Source: Ophiura sarsii (Eukaryota > Echinodermata > Ophiuroidea > Amphilepidida > Ophiuridae). From it: DNA of 64,000 nt. The stretch is taken from assembly GCA_035610835.1 (NCBI GenBank), contig CM069459.1, positions 54,479,316-54,543,315 on the forward strand, read 5' to 3'. Below the pieces are notes generated by a model. It had not been told where the DNA came from, ran no database searches, and was given only the letters and a program-made list of their open reading frames with translations. The position numbers and the translations under genes were made by a program. Shown here piece by piece: positions 1 through 12,183 of the stretch. Each line of letters starts with the position of its first letter. Position 1 is the first letter of the stretch.

Positions 1-127
1 TACGAGGGCATGGTTCTGAATATAAATACGCTATAAGGCGTTACTATGAAAGGTGTATTGTGAATCAGTGCTAATTTCTAAAGCCGAAGATAATATGACA
101 CTTGATTTGACTTGATATTGCATAGAT

Positions 128-214
128 GGGCGATTAGCTCAATTGGTTAGCGCGTTGGCCTATATTCATACTTAAGGGCAGAGACACGGGTTCAAATCCT
201 CATGGCGGGAGCCA
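128..214 (+). ncRNA. tRNA-like sequence with Pol III A and B boxes (unit 1 copy)
   Basis: It begins GGGCGAT, followed by the A-box-like TAGCTCAATTGG. A B-box-like GGTTCAAATCC lies about 50 bp downstream at a tRNA-like distance. A 6-bp anticodon-like stem with one mismatch (TGGCCT with AGGGCA) encloses an oversized 13-nt loop. The acceptor ends GGGCGAT and TGGCGGG do not pair, so a functional tRNA is unlikely; a tRNA-derived SINE head or a degenerate tRNA gene fits better. The same sequence recurs in every unit, at the positions given in the unit entries. Whether it is transcribed by RNA polymerase III cannot be seen from sequence. Confidence 0.55.
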
Positions 215-735
215 TTGGTGTTTTTAATAATGTATTTAATATAACATTTTCGTTATTCGCGTGGCTCATTTACTGGTTTATTTTATTCATCTGTTTGTCA
301 CATATTGTTTTTGTTTTTTCTCTCTTTTGGTTTTTGTTCTTCTTTATTTTTGAACTTTTTTCGGTGGTTGTTGTTTGTCTTTCTTTCTCTCTGTCTACCA
401 CATGTAAAATGACCAGTCCGTCACAATGCATTTCGTACTTTTAATGCATTTATTAAACACGGAAGATAAATTATAACCGTCAAGTTAAGTAAATGCAAAG
501 AAAATACAATCATTCCATGGCAAATACAACGCTACAATAATTGACACAATAGTTATTACTTTATAGCGTCTATAATGCGGTTGTGACCGGTCCCTTATCA
601 AAAAAGAAACGCATTGCGATAACAAAAAGGATTTTAATTGATTGTTGCATAATAAACTACTGTCATATAATTAGTTTAAATAATGAATTTCACCCGTTGC
701 ACCCTATGTAAGACTACATGTAACACTCGCGCATT

Positions 736-1290
736 CCATATAAATGGGCCATAATCACGCATGAAATGACCAGTCCCTAACAATGTACACGCCGTATTTA
801 CTTTATCTTTACCATATATGATAAGTATATACATATCTTGCCACTCTCCAAATTAGAAGATTATGCAATGTATAAAAGACGAGTTATTCCCTATAGACGG
901 TTGTCATATTGAGTGATTTACCATATAAACGGGCCATAATCACGCATAAAATGACCAGTCCCTAACAATGTAAATGTCGTATTTACTTTATCTTTACCAT
1001 ATATGATAAGTATATACATATCTTGCCACTCTCTAAATTAGAAGATTATGCAATGTATAAAAGACGAGTTATTCCCTATAGACGGTTGTCATATTGAGTG
1101 ATTTACCATACAAACGGGCCATAATCACGCATAAAATGACCAGTCCCTAACAATGTAAATGTCGTATTTACTTTATCTTTACCGTATATAACAATTATAT
1201 ACATATCTTGCCACTCTCCAAATTAGAAGATTATGCAATGTGTAGAACACGAGTTATTTCCTATAGACAGTTGTCATATTGAGCATTTAC
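736..1290. repeat. Three 185-bp tandem subrepeats inside each unit
   Basis: Subrepeats start at 736, 921 and 1106 (CCATATAAATGGGCC, CCATATAAACGGGCC, CCATACAAACGGGCC). Each runs through ATGACCAGTCCCTAAC, a GTATTTACTTTATC stretch and GAAGATTATGCAATG to GTTGTCATATTGAG. They are diverged by several bases, so they predate the 2.49-kb amplification. The same block is present in every unit at +735 from the unit start. The diverged copy at 32991-34765 has only two subrepeats. Confidence 0.93.
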
Positions 1291-1305
1291 CAATTGCCTC
1301 AGACA

Positions 1306-1574
1306 ATTCCGGAAATAACTGTTGAACCACTTTGAGGACTTCGTTGAAATCAACCCCCCAGTCCCCCCATTCAATGTTGTTCGGAACCGTTTCATCTCCA
1401 CGGTCGTTGGGACCCTCAACATTGATTGGTGGGGGCGGGGGAGGGATATCACTTAGTAGATAGCTCAAGCTCTCCACACAAGTTTGTTGCAAAATCAGCG
1501 CTTGAAAATAGTCCCTTAAAGTGGGATATTAGCAAAGAAATGGACTATGTGGTCCAACACCAATTTTCCTGAAT
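1306..1574. mobile_element. 269-bp insert with short terminal inverted repeats (MITE-like)
   Basis: Present in units 1 and 3-10 and absent from unit 2 and from the diverged copy near 33771. The empty site is the palindrome CAGACATGTCTG. The filled site splits it into CAGACA and TGTCTG around 269 bp that begins ATTCCGGAAA and ends TTTCCTGAAT, a 10-bp inverted repeat with one mismatch. No target-site duplication is visible, which is odd for a cut-and-paste element. Minus-strand translation inside it is coding-like (proline run, then IEWGDWGVDF). Copies lie at unit offsets 1306-1574. Superfamily not recognised. Confidence 0.7.
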
Positions 1575-1871
1575 TGTCTGAATGAAGTCCAAAAAAAATC
1601 ATCTGATTTTACATTTTTAGCCACAACTTTTTTATTTGTAAGTCTTTTTTGATCAAATTTTCAGTAAATAGAGATGCTATGAATCTCCTGATATACCATC
1701 ATCAAGAGGTGTCTACAGTACTGAATTAGGGACTGGTCATATTAAATACCTAAACCTGCATATTTGCTCCTATTATTCAAGGAAGCCTGACTTATTTATT
1801 TTGAAAAAAGCATCTGATACCCCGATAAACATGAGAACATTATAAAATATGATTTAAATACAACTTTGACG

Positions 1872-2168
1872 GTTCGTGCGTGGCGCTCGACCCAATCCCA
1901 CGCGCATCCTTTGGTTACAGCTTGCGCTACGCGTTTGCATAAACTTCGAGCATAGCACTCGACTTTGTTACCAAGAAATAACATGAACAATGAGATGGTA
2001 ACTAACTATCATGATTAACAATCTATACGTCTCGCGCGCAGCGCTCGACACGCCACGCGCACAGCGATAGACACTCCTCGTGCACATCGATTGACACGCC
2101 TCGCGCATATCGCTCCTAGCGGCTCGGACACAGCGCACGACATTGCTCGCGTAGCATACCGCGGCAAT
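1872..2168. repeat. CpG-rich degenerate minisatellite, 23-bp period
   Basis: Two blocks, about 1872-1969 and 2031-2168, of degenerate repeats. In the second block six units start at 2031, 2054, 2077, 2100, 2123 and 2146, most opening CTCG or CACG with GCGCA cores and a CGACAC-type centre. The first block has four more diverged units in the same 23-bp register. They are dense in CpG while the rest of the unit is AT-rich. The block recurs in all complete units and, with an 80-bp insertion between its halves, at 34071-34437. Confidence 0.8.
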
Positions 2169-2325
2169 CATTTATTACAGAATTATTACATTTATAACAT
2201 TATAATAACAAGGCCAAAGCTAAATAAAGAGAATTATATTAAATAGCATCGTCCACAGTGGTATAAACATTACATTGTAGGTAATTCGCCGAACCCGGTC
2301 TTTGGAATTCTAATGACGCGGTGAT

Positions 2326-2348
2326 GGACAACCGTTACACGGTTGACC
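2326..2348. other. Hairpin GGACAACCGT-TAC-ACGGTTGACC near the unit end
   Basis: A 10-bp stem with one mismatch around a 3-nt loop. A longer-range partner, AACGGTTGTCCAT at 2470-2482, is the exact 13-bp inverse of ATGGACAACCGTT at 2324-2336 and could compete with the local stem. The diverged copy at 34599-34621 keeps the hairpin with a paired change and is fully paired. Confidence 0.65.
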
Positions 2349-2492
2349 GTATTGAATTGCACGCGTGTACACGATTGTCCGTCTAAATTAAATAGATAAT
2401 AGGAGTTAGTTCTATTATTTATCGGGGACATCGACCGATGTGCATGCTTTTCAATGGATGGACAAACGCAACGGTTGTCCATACTCTGATAG

Positions 2493-4715
2493 TACGAGGG
2501 CATGGTTCTGAATATAAATACGCTATAAGGCGTTACTATGAAAGGTGTATTGTGAATCAGTGCTAATTTCTAAAGCCGAAGATAATATGACACTTGATTT
2601 GACTTGATATTGCATAGATGGGCGATTAGCTCAATTGGTTAGCGCGTTGGCCTATATTCATACTTAAGGGCAGAGACACGGGTTCAAATCCTCATGGCGG
2701 GAGCCATTGGTGTTTTTAATAATGTATTTAATATAACATTTTCGTTATTCGCGTGGCTCATTTACTGGTTTATTTTATTCATCTGTTTGTCACATATTGT
2801 TTTTGTTTTTTCTCTCTTTTGGTTTTTGTTCTTCTTTATTTTTGAACTTTTTTCGGTGGTTGTTGTTTGTCTTTCTTTCTCTCTGTCTACCACATGTAAA
2901 ATGACCAGTCCGTCACAATGCATTTCGTACTTTTAATGCATTTATTAAACACGGAAGATAAATTATAACCGTCAAGTTAAGTAAATGCAAAGAAAATACA
3001 ATCATTCCATGGCAAATACAACGCTACAATAATTGACACAATAGTTATTACTTTATAGCGTCTATAATGCGGTTGTGACCGGTCCCTTATCAAAAAAGAA
3101 ACGCATTGCGATAACAAAAAGGATTTTAATTGATTGTTGCATAATAAACTACTGTCATATAATTAGTTTAAATAATGAATTTCACCCGTTGCACCCTATG
3201 TAAGACTACATGTAACACTCGCGCATTCCATATAAATGGGCCATAATCACGCATGAAATGACCAGTCCCTAACAATGTACACGCCGTATTTACTTTATCT
3301 TTACCATATATGATAAGTATATACATATCTTGCCACTCTCCAAATTAGAAGATTATGCAATGTATAAAAGACGAGTTATTCCCTATAGACGGTTGTCATA
3401 TTGAGTGATTTACCATATAAACGGGCCATAATCACGCATAAAATGACCAGTCCCTAACAATGTAAATGTCGTATTTACTTTATCTTTACCATATATGATA
3501 AGTATATACATATCTTGCCACTCTCTAAATTAGAAGATTATGCAATGTATAAAAGACGAGTTATTCCCTATAGACGGTTGTCATATTGAGTGATTTACCA
3601 TACAAACGGGCCATAATCACGCATAAAATGACCAGTCCCTAACAATGTAAATGTCGTATTTACTTTATCTTTACCGTATATAACAATTATATACATATCT
3701 TGCCACTCTCCAAATTAGAAGATTATGCAATGTGTAGAACACGAGTTATTTCCTATAGACAGTTGTCATATTGAGCATTTACCAATTGCCTCAGACATGT
3801 CTGAATGAAGTCCAAAAAAAATCATCTGATTTTACATTTTTAGCCACAACTTTTTTATTTGTAAGTCTTTTTTGATCAAATTTTCAGTAAATAGAGATGC
3901 TATGAATCTCCTGATATACCATCATCAAGAGGTGTCTACAGTACTGAATTAGGGACTGGTCATATTAAATACCTTAACCTGCATATTTGCTCCTATTATT
4001 CAAGGAAGCCTGACTTATTTATTTTGAAAAAAGCATCTGATACCCCGATAAACATGAGAACATTATAAAATATGATTTAAATACAACTTTGACGGTTCGT
4101 GCGTGGCGCTCGACCCAATCCCACGCGCATCCTTTGGTTACAGCTTGCGCTACGCGTTTGCATAAACTTCGAGCATAGCACTCGACTTTGTTACCAAGAA
4201 ATAACATGAACAATGAGATGGTAACTAACTATCATGATTAACAATCTATACGTCTCGCGCGCAGCGCTCGACACGCCACGCGCACAGCGATAGACACTCC
4301 TCGTGCACATCGATTGACACGCCTCGCGCATATCGCTCCTAGCGGCTCGGACACAGCGCACGACATTGCTCGCGTAGCATACCGCGGCAATCATTTATTA
4401 CAGAATTATTACATTTATAACATTATAATAACAAGGCCAAAGCTAAATAAAGAGAATTATATTAAATAGCATCGTCCACAGTGGTATAAACATTACATTG
4501 TAGGTAATTCGCCGAACCCGGTCTTTGGAATTCTAATGACGCGGTGATGGACAACCGTTACACGGTTGACCGTATTGAATTGCACGCGTGTACACGATTG
4601 TCCGTCTAAATTAAATAGATAATAGGAGTTAGTTCTATTATTTATCGGGGACATCGACCGATGTGCATGCTTTTCAATGGATGGACAAACGCAACGGTTG
4701 TCCATACTCTGATAG
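2493..4715 (+). repeat. Array unit 2 (2223 bp, short form without insert)
   Basis: The only unit in the array lacking the 269-bp insert; at that site it reads as the perfect palindrome CAGACATGTCTG (around 3793-3804). tRNA-like sequence at 2620-2706. It shares the CCTTAACC variant (about 3971) with unit 3. Confidence 0.95.
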
Positions 4716-7207
4716 TACGAGGGCATGGTTCTGAATATAAATACGCTATAAGGCGTTACTATGAAAGGTGTATTGTGAATCAGTGCTAATTTCTAAAGCC
4801 GAAGATAATATGACACTTGATTTGACTTGATATTGCATAGATGGGCGATTAGCTCAATTGGTTAGCGCGTTGGCCTATATTCATACTTAAGGGCAGAGAC
4901 ACGGGTTCAAATCCTCATGGCGGGAGCCATTGGTGTTTTTAATAATGTATTTAATATAACATTTTCGTTATTCGCGTGGCTCATTTACTGGTTTATTTTA
5001 TTCATCTGTTTGTCACATATTGTTTTTGTTTTTTCTCTCTTTTGGTTTTTGTTCTTCTTTATTTTTGAACTTTTTTCGGTGGTTGTTGTTTGTCTTTCTT
5101 TCTCTCTGTCTACCACATGTAAAATGACCAGTCCGTCACAATGCATTTCGTACTTTTAATGCATTTATTAAACACGGAAGATAAATTATAACCGTCAAGT
5201 TAAGTAAATGCAAAGAAAATACAATCATTCCATGGCAAATACAACGCTACAATAATTGACACAATAGTTATTACTTTATAGCGTCTATAATGCGGTTGTG
5301 ACCGGTCCCTTATCAAAAAAGAAACGCATTGCGATAACAAAAAGGATTTTAATTGATTGTTGCATAATAAACTACTGTCATATAATTAGTTTAAATAATG
5401 AATTTCACCCGTTGCACCCTATGTAAGACTACATGTAACACTCGCGCATTCCATATAAATGGGCCATAATCACGCATGAAATGACCAGTCCCTAACAATG
5501 TACACGCCGTATTTACTTTATCTTTACCATATATGATAAGTATATACATATCTTGCCACTCTCCAAATTAGAAGATTATGCAATGTATAAAAGACGAGTT
5601 ATTCCCTATAGACGGTTGTCATATTGAGTGATTTACCATATAAACGGGCCATAATCACGCATAAAATGACCAGTCCCTAACAATGTAAATGTCGTATTTA
5701 CTTTATCTTTACCATATATGATAAGTATATACATATCTTGCCACTCTCTAAATTAGAAGATTATGCAATGTATAAAAGACGAGTTATTCCCTATAGACGG
5801 TTGTCATATTGAGTGATTTACCATACAAACGGGCCATAATCACGCATAAAATGACCAGTCCCTAACAATGTAAATGTCGTATTTACTTTATCTTTACCGT
5901 ATATAACAATTATATACATATCTTGCCACTCTCCAAATTAGAAGATTATGCAATGTGTAGAACACGAGTTATTTCCTATAGACAGTTGTCATATTGAGCA
6001 TTTACCAATTGCCTCAGACAATTCCGGAAATAACTGTTGAACCACTTTGAGGACTTCGTTGAAATCAACCCCCCAGTCCCCCCATTCAATGTTGTTCGGA
6101 ACCGTTTCATCTCCACGGTCGTTGGGACCCTCAACATTGATTGGTGGGGGCGGGGGAGGGATATCACTTAGTAGATAGCTCAAGCTCTCCACACAAGTTT
6201 GTTGCAAAATCAGCGCTTGAAAATAGTCCCTTAAAGTGGGATATTAGCAAAGAAATGCACTATGTGGTCCAACACCAATTTTCCTGAATTGTCTGAATGA
6301 AGTCCAAAAAAAATCATCTGATTTTACATTTTTAGCCACAACTTTTTTATTTGTAAGTCTTTTTTGATCAAATTTTCAGTAAATAGAGATGCTATGAATC
6401 TCCTGATATACCATCATCAAGAGGTGTCTACAGTACTGAATTAGGGACTGGTCATATTAAATACCTTAACCTGCATATTTGCTCCTATTATTCAAGGAAG
6501 CCTGACTTATTTATTTTGAAAAAAGCATCTGATACCCCGATAAACATGAGAACATTATAAAATATGATTTAAATACAACTTTGACGGTTCGTGCGTGGCG
6601 CTCGACCCAATCCCACGCGCATCCTTTGGTTACAGCTTGCGCTACGCGTTTGCATAAACTTCGAGCATAGCACTCGACTTTGTTACCAAGAAATAACATG
6701 AACAATGAGATGGTAACTAACTATCATGATTAACAATCTATACGTCTCGCGCGCAGCGCTCGACACGCCACGCGCACAGCGATAGACACTCCTCGTGCAC
6801 ATCGATTGACACGCCTCGCGCATATCGCTCCTAGCGGCTCGGACACAGCGCACGACATTGCTCGCGTAGCATACCGCGGCAATCATTTATTACAGAATTA
6901 TTACATTTATAACATTATAATAACAAGGCCAAAGCTAAATAAAGAGAATTATATTAAATAGCATCGTCCACAGTGGTATAAACATTACATTGTAGGTAAT
7001 TCGCCGAACCCGGTCTTTGGAATTCTAATGACGCGGTGATGGACAACCGTTACACGGTTGACCGTATTGAATTGCACGCGTGTACACGATTGTCCGTCTA
7101 AATTAAATAGATAATAGGAGTTAGTTCTATTATTTATCGGGGACATCGACCGATGTGCATGCTTTTCAATGGATGGACAAACGCAACGGTTGTCCATACT
7201 CTGATAG
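4716..7207 (+). repeat. Array unit 3 (2492 bp)
   Basis: Long form with insert; tRNA-like sequence 4843-4929. Carries GCAC at the GGAC/GCAC site and the CCTTAACC variant. Confidence 0.95.
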
Positions 7208-9695
7208 TACGAGGGCATGGTTCTGAATATAAATACGCTATAAGGCGTTACTATGAAAGGTGTATTGTGAATCAGTGCTAATTTCTAAAGCCGAAGATAA
7301 TATGACACTTGATTTGACTTGATATTGCATAGATGGGCGATTAGCTCAATTGGTTAGCGCGTTGGCCTATATTCATACTTAAGGGCAGAGACACGGGTTC
7401 AAATCCTCATGGCGGGAGCCATTGGTGTTTTTAATAATGTATTTAATATAACATTTTCGTTATTCGCGTGGCTCATTTACTGGTTTATTTTATTCATCTG
7501 TTTGTCACATATTGTTTTTGTTTTTTCTCTCTTTTGGTTTTTGTTCTTCTTTATTTTTGAACTTTTTTCGGTGGTTGTTGTTTGTCTTTCTTTCTCTCTG
7601 TCTACCACATGTAAAATGACCAGTCCGTCACAATGCATTTCGTACTTTTAATGCATTTATTAAACACGGAAGATAAATTATAACCGTCAAGTTAAGTAAA
7701 TGCAAAGAAAATACAATCATTCCATGGCAAATACAACGCTACAATAATTGACACAATAGTTATTACTTTATAGCGTCTATAATGCGGTTGTGACCGGTCC
7801 CTTATCAAAAAAGAAACGCATTGCGATAACAAAAAGGATTTTAATTGATTGTTGCATAATAAACTACTGTCATATAATTAGTTTAAATAATGAATTTCAC
7901 CCGTTGCACCCTATGTAAGACTACATGTAACACTCGCGCATTCCATATAAATGGGCCATAATCACGCATGAAATGACCAGTCCCTAACAATGTACACGCC
8001 GTATTTACTTTATCTTTACCATATATGATAAGTATATACATATCTTGCCACTCTCCAAATTAGAAGATTATGCAATGTATAAAAGACGAGTTATTCCCTA
8101 TAGACGGTTGTCATATTGAGTGATTTACCATATAAACGGGCCATAATCACGCATAAAATGACCAGTCCCTAACAATGTAAATGTCGTATTTACTTTATCT
8201 TTACCATATATGATAAGTATATACATATCTTGCCACTCTCTAAATTAGAAGATTATGCAATGTATAAAAGACGAGTTATTCCCTATAGACGGTTGTCATA
8301 TTGAGTGATTTACCATACAAACGGGCCATAATCACGCATAAAATGACCAGTCCCTAACAATGTAAATGTCGTATTTACTTTATCTTTACCGTATATAACA
8401 ATTATATACATATCTTGCCACTCTCCAAATTAGAAGATTATGCAATGTGTAGAACACGAGTTATTTCCTATAGACAGTTGTCATATTGAGCATTTACCAA
8501 TTGCCTCAGACAATTCCGGAAATAACTGTTGAACCACTTTGAGGACTTCGTTGAAATCAACCCCCCAGTCCCCCCATTCAATGTTGTTCGGAACCGTTTC
8601 ATCTCCACGGTCGTTGGGACCCTCAACATTGATTGGTGGGGGCGGGGGAGGGATATCACTTAGTAGATAGCTCAAGCTCTCCACACAAGTTTGTTGCAAA
8701 ATCAGCGCTTGAAAATAGTCCCTTAAAGTGGGATATTAGCAAAGAAATGCACTATGTGGTCCAACACCAATTTTCCTGAATTGTCTGAAGTCCAAAAAAA
8801 ATCATCTGATTTTACATTTTTAGCCACAACTTTTTTATTTGTAAGTCTTTTTTGATCAAATTTTCAGTAAATAGAGATGCTATGAATCTCCTGATATACC
8901 ATCATCAAGAGGTGTCTACAGTACTGAATTAGGGACTGGTCATATTAAATACCTAAACCTGCATATTTGCTCCTATTATTCAAGGAAGCCTGACTTATTT
9001 ATTTTGAAAAAAGCATCTGATACCCCGATAAACATGAGAACATTATAAAATATGATTTAAATACAACTTTGACGGTTCGTGCGTGGCGCTCGACCCAATC
9101 CCACGCGCATCCTTTGGTTACAGCTTGCGCTACGCGTTTGCATAAACTTCGAGCATAGCACTCGACTTTGTTACCAAGAAATAACATGAACAATGAGATG
9201 GTAACTAACTATCATGATTAACAATCTATACGTCTCGCGCGCAGCGCTCGACACGCCACGCGCACAGCGATAGACACTCCTCGTGCACATCGATTGACAC
9301 GCCTCGCGCATATCGCTCCTAGCGGCTCGGACACAGCGCACGACATTGCTCGCGTAGCATACCGCGGCAATCATTTATTACAGAATTATTACATTTATAA
9401 CATTATAATAACAAGGCCAAAGCTAAATAAAGAGAATTATATTAAATAGCATCGTCCACAGTGGTATAAACATTACATTGTAGGTAATTCGCCGAACCCG
9501 GTCTTTGGAATTCTAATGACGCGGTGATGGACAACCGTTACACGGTTGACCGTATTGAATTGCACGCGTGTACACGATTGTCCGTCTAAATTAAATAGAT
9601 AATAGGAGTTAGTTCTATTATTTATCGGGGACATCGACCGATGTGCATGCTTTTCAATGGATGGACAAACGCAACGGTTGTCCATACTCTGATAG
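7208..9695 (+). repeat. Array unit 4 (2488 bp)
   Basis: First of four consecutive units with a 4-bp deletion just after the insert (GTCTGAAGTCC in place of GTCTGAATGAAGTCC). tRNA-like sequence 7335-7421. Confidence 0.95.
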
Positions 9696-12183
9696 TACGA
9701 GGGCATGGTTCTGAATATAAATACGCTATAAGGCGTTACTATGAAAGGTGTATTGTGAATCAGTGCTAATTTCTAAAGCCGAAGATAATATGACACTTGA
9801 TTTGACTTGATATTGCATAGATGGGCGATTAGCTCAATTGGTTAGCGCGTTGGCCTATATTCATACTTAAGGGCAGAGACACGGGTTCAAATCCTCATGG
9901 CGGGAGCCATTGGTGTTTTTAATAATGTATTTAATATAACATTTTCGTTATTCGCGTGGCTCATTTACTGGTTTATTTTATTCATCTGTTTGTCACATAT
10001 TGTTTTTGTTTTTTCTCTCTTTTGGTTTTTGTTCTTCTTTATTTTTGAACTTTTTTCGGTGGTTGTTGTTTGTCTTTCTTTCTCTCTGTCTACCACATGT
10101 AAAATGACCAGTCCGTCACAATGCATTTCGTACTTTTAATGCATTTATTAAACACGGAAGATAAATTATAACCGTCAAGTTAAGTAAATGCAAAGAAAAT
10201 ACAATCATTCCATGGCAAATACAACGCTACAATAATTGACACAATAGTTATTACTTTATAGCGTCTATAATGCGGTTGTGACCGGTCCCTTATCAAAAAA
10301 GAAACGCATTGCGATAACAAAAAGGATTTTAATTGATTGTTGCATAATAAACTACTGTCATATAATTAGTTTAAATAATGAATTTCACCCGTTGCACCCT
10401 ATGTAAGACTACATGTAACACTCGCGCATTCCATATAAATGGGCCATAATCACGCATGAAATGACCAGTCCCTAACAATGTACACGCCGTATTTACTTTA
10501 TCTTTACCATATATGATAAGTATATACATATCTTGCCACTCTCCAAATTAGAAGATTATGCAATGTATAAAAGACGAGTTATTCCCTATAGACGGTTGTC
10601 ATATTGAGTGATTTACCATATAAACGGGCCATAATCACGCATAAAATGACCAGTCCCTAACAATGTAAATGTCGTATTTACTTTATCTTTACCATATATG
10701 ATAAGTATATACATATCTTGCCACTCTCTAAATTAGAAGATTATGCAATGTATAAAAGACGAGTTATTCCCTATAGACGGTTGTCATATTGAGTGATTTA
10801 CCATACAAACGGGCCATAATCACGCATAAAATGACCAGTCCCTAACAATGTAAATGTCGTATTTACTTTATCTTTACCGTATATAACAATTATATACATA
10901 TCTTGCCACTCTCCAAATTAGAAGATTATGCAATGTGTAGAACACGAGTTATTTCCTATAGACAGTTGTCATATTGAGCATTTACCAATTGCCTCAGACA
11001 ATTCCGGAAATAACTGTTGAACCACTTTGAGGACTTCGTTGAAATCAACCCCCCAGTCCCCCCATTCAATGTTGTTCGGAACCGTTTCATCTCCACGGTC
11101 GTTGGGACCCTCAACATTGATTGGTGGGGGCGGGGGAGGGATATCACTTAGTAGATAGCTCAAGCTCTCCACACAAGTTTGTTGCAAAATCAGCGCTTGA
11201 AAATAGTCCCTTAAAGTGGGATATTAGCAAAGAAATGCACTATGTGGTCCAACACCAATTTTCCTGAATTGTCTGAAGTCCAAAAAAAATCATCTGATTT
11301 TACATTTTTAGCCACAACTTTTTTATTTGTAAGTCTTTTTTGATCAAATTTTCAGTAAATAGAGATGCTATGAATCTCCTGATATACCATCATCAAGAGG
11401 TGTCTACAGTACTGAATTAGGGACTGGTCATATTAAATACCTAAACCTGCATATTTGCTCCTATTATTCAAGGAAGCCTGACTTATTTATTTTGAAAAAA
11501 GCATCTGATACCCCGATAAACATGAGAACATTATAAAATATGATTTAAATACAACTTTGACGGTTCGTGCGTGGCGCTCGACCCAATCCCACGCGCATCC
11601 TTTGGTTACAGCTTGCGCTACGCGTTTGCATAAACTTCGAGCATAGCACTCGACTTTGTTACCAAGAAATAACATGAACAATGAGATGGTAACTAACTAT
11701 CATGATTAACAATCTATACGTCTCGCGCGCAGCGCTCGACACGCCACGCGCACAGCGATAGACACTCCTCGTGCACATCGATTGACACGCCTCGCGCATA
11801 TCGCTCCTAGCGGCTCGGACACAGCGCACGACATTGCTCGCGTAGCATACCGCGGCAATCATTTATTACAGAATTATTACATTTATAACATTATAATAAC
11901 AAGGCCAAAGCTAAATAAAGAGAATTATATTAAATAGCATCGTCCACAGTGGTATAAACATTACATTGTAGGTAATTCGCCGAACCCGGTCTTTGGAATT
12001 CTAATGACGCGGTGATGGACAACCGTTACACGGTTGACCGTATTGAATTGCACGCGTGTACACGATTGTCCGTCTAAATTAAATAGATAATAGGAGTTAG
12101 TTCTATTATTTATCGGGGACATCGACCGATGTGCATGCTTTTCAATGGATGGACAAACGCAACGGTTGTCCATACTCTGATAG
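9696..12183 (+). repeat. Array unit 5 (2488 bp)
   Basis: Same 4-bp deletion class as unit 4. tRNA-like sequence 9823-9909. Confidence 0.95.

Larger units (their letters stand above)
1..2492 (+). repeat. Array unit 1 (2492 bp, long form)
   Basis: Reference unit used for the offsets given elsewhere. tRNA-like sequence 128-214, 185-bp subrepeats 736-1290, 269-bp insert 1306-1574, 23-bp-period blocks 1872-1969 and 2031-2168, hairpin 2326-2348. It carries the GGAC variant near 1543 (AAATGGACTATG), shared only with the truncated last unit. Confidence 0.95.

Noticed and set aside
202..444. 80-residue hydrophobic frame present in every array unit (membrane-peptide-like).
   Set aside because: It is a T-rich stretch read in one frame, starts inside the tRNA-like sequence, and is broken by a 1-bp deletion in the diverged copy. 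Repetition reflects the array, not selection.
1796..2503. Minus-strand frames of 64, 67 and 77 residues in each unit.
   Set aside because: They run through the 23-bp-period block and hairpin region, have no recognisable similarity, and differ in start or sequence in the diverged copy.
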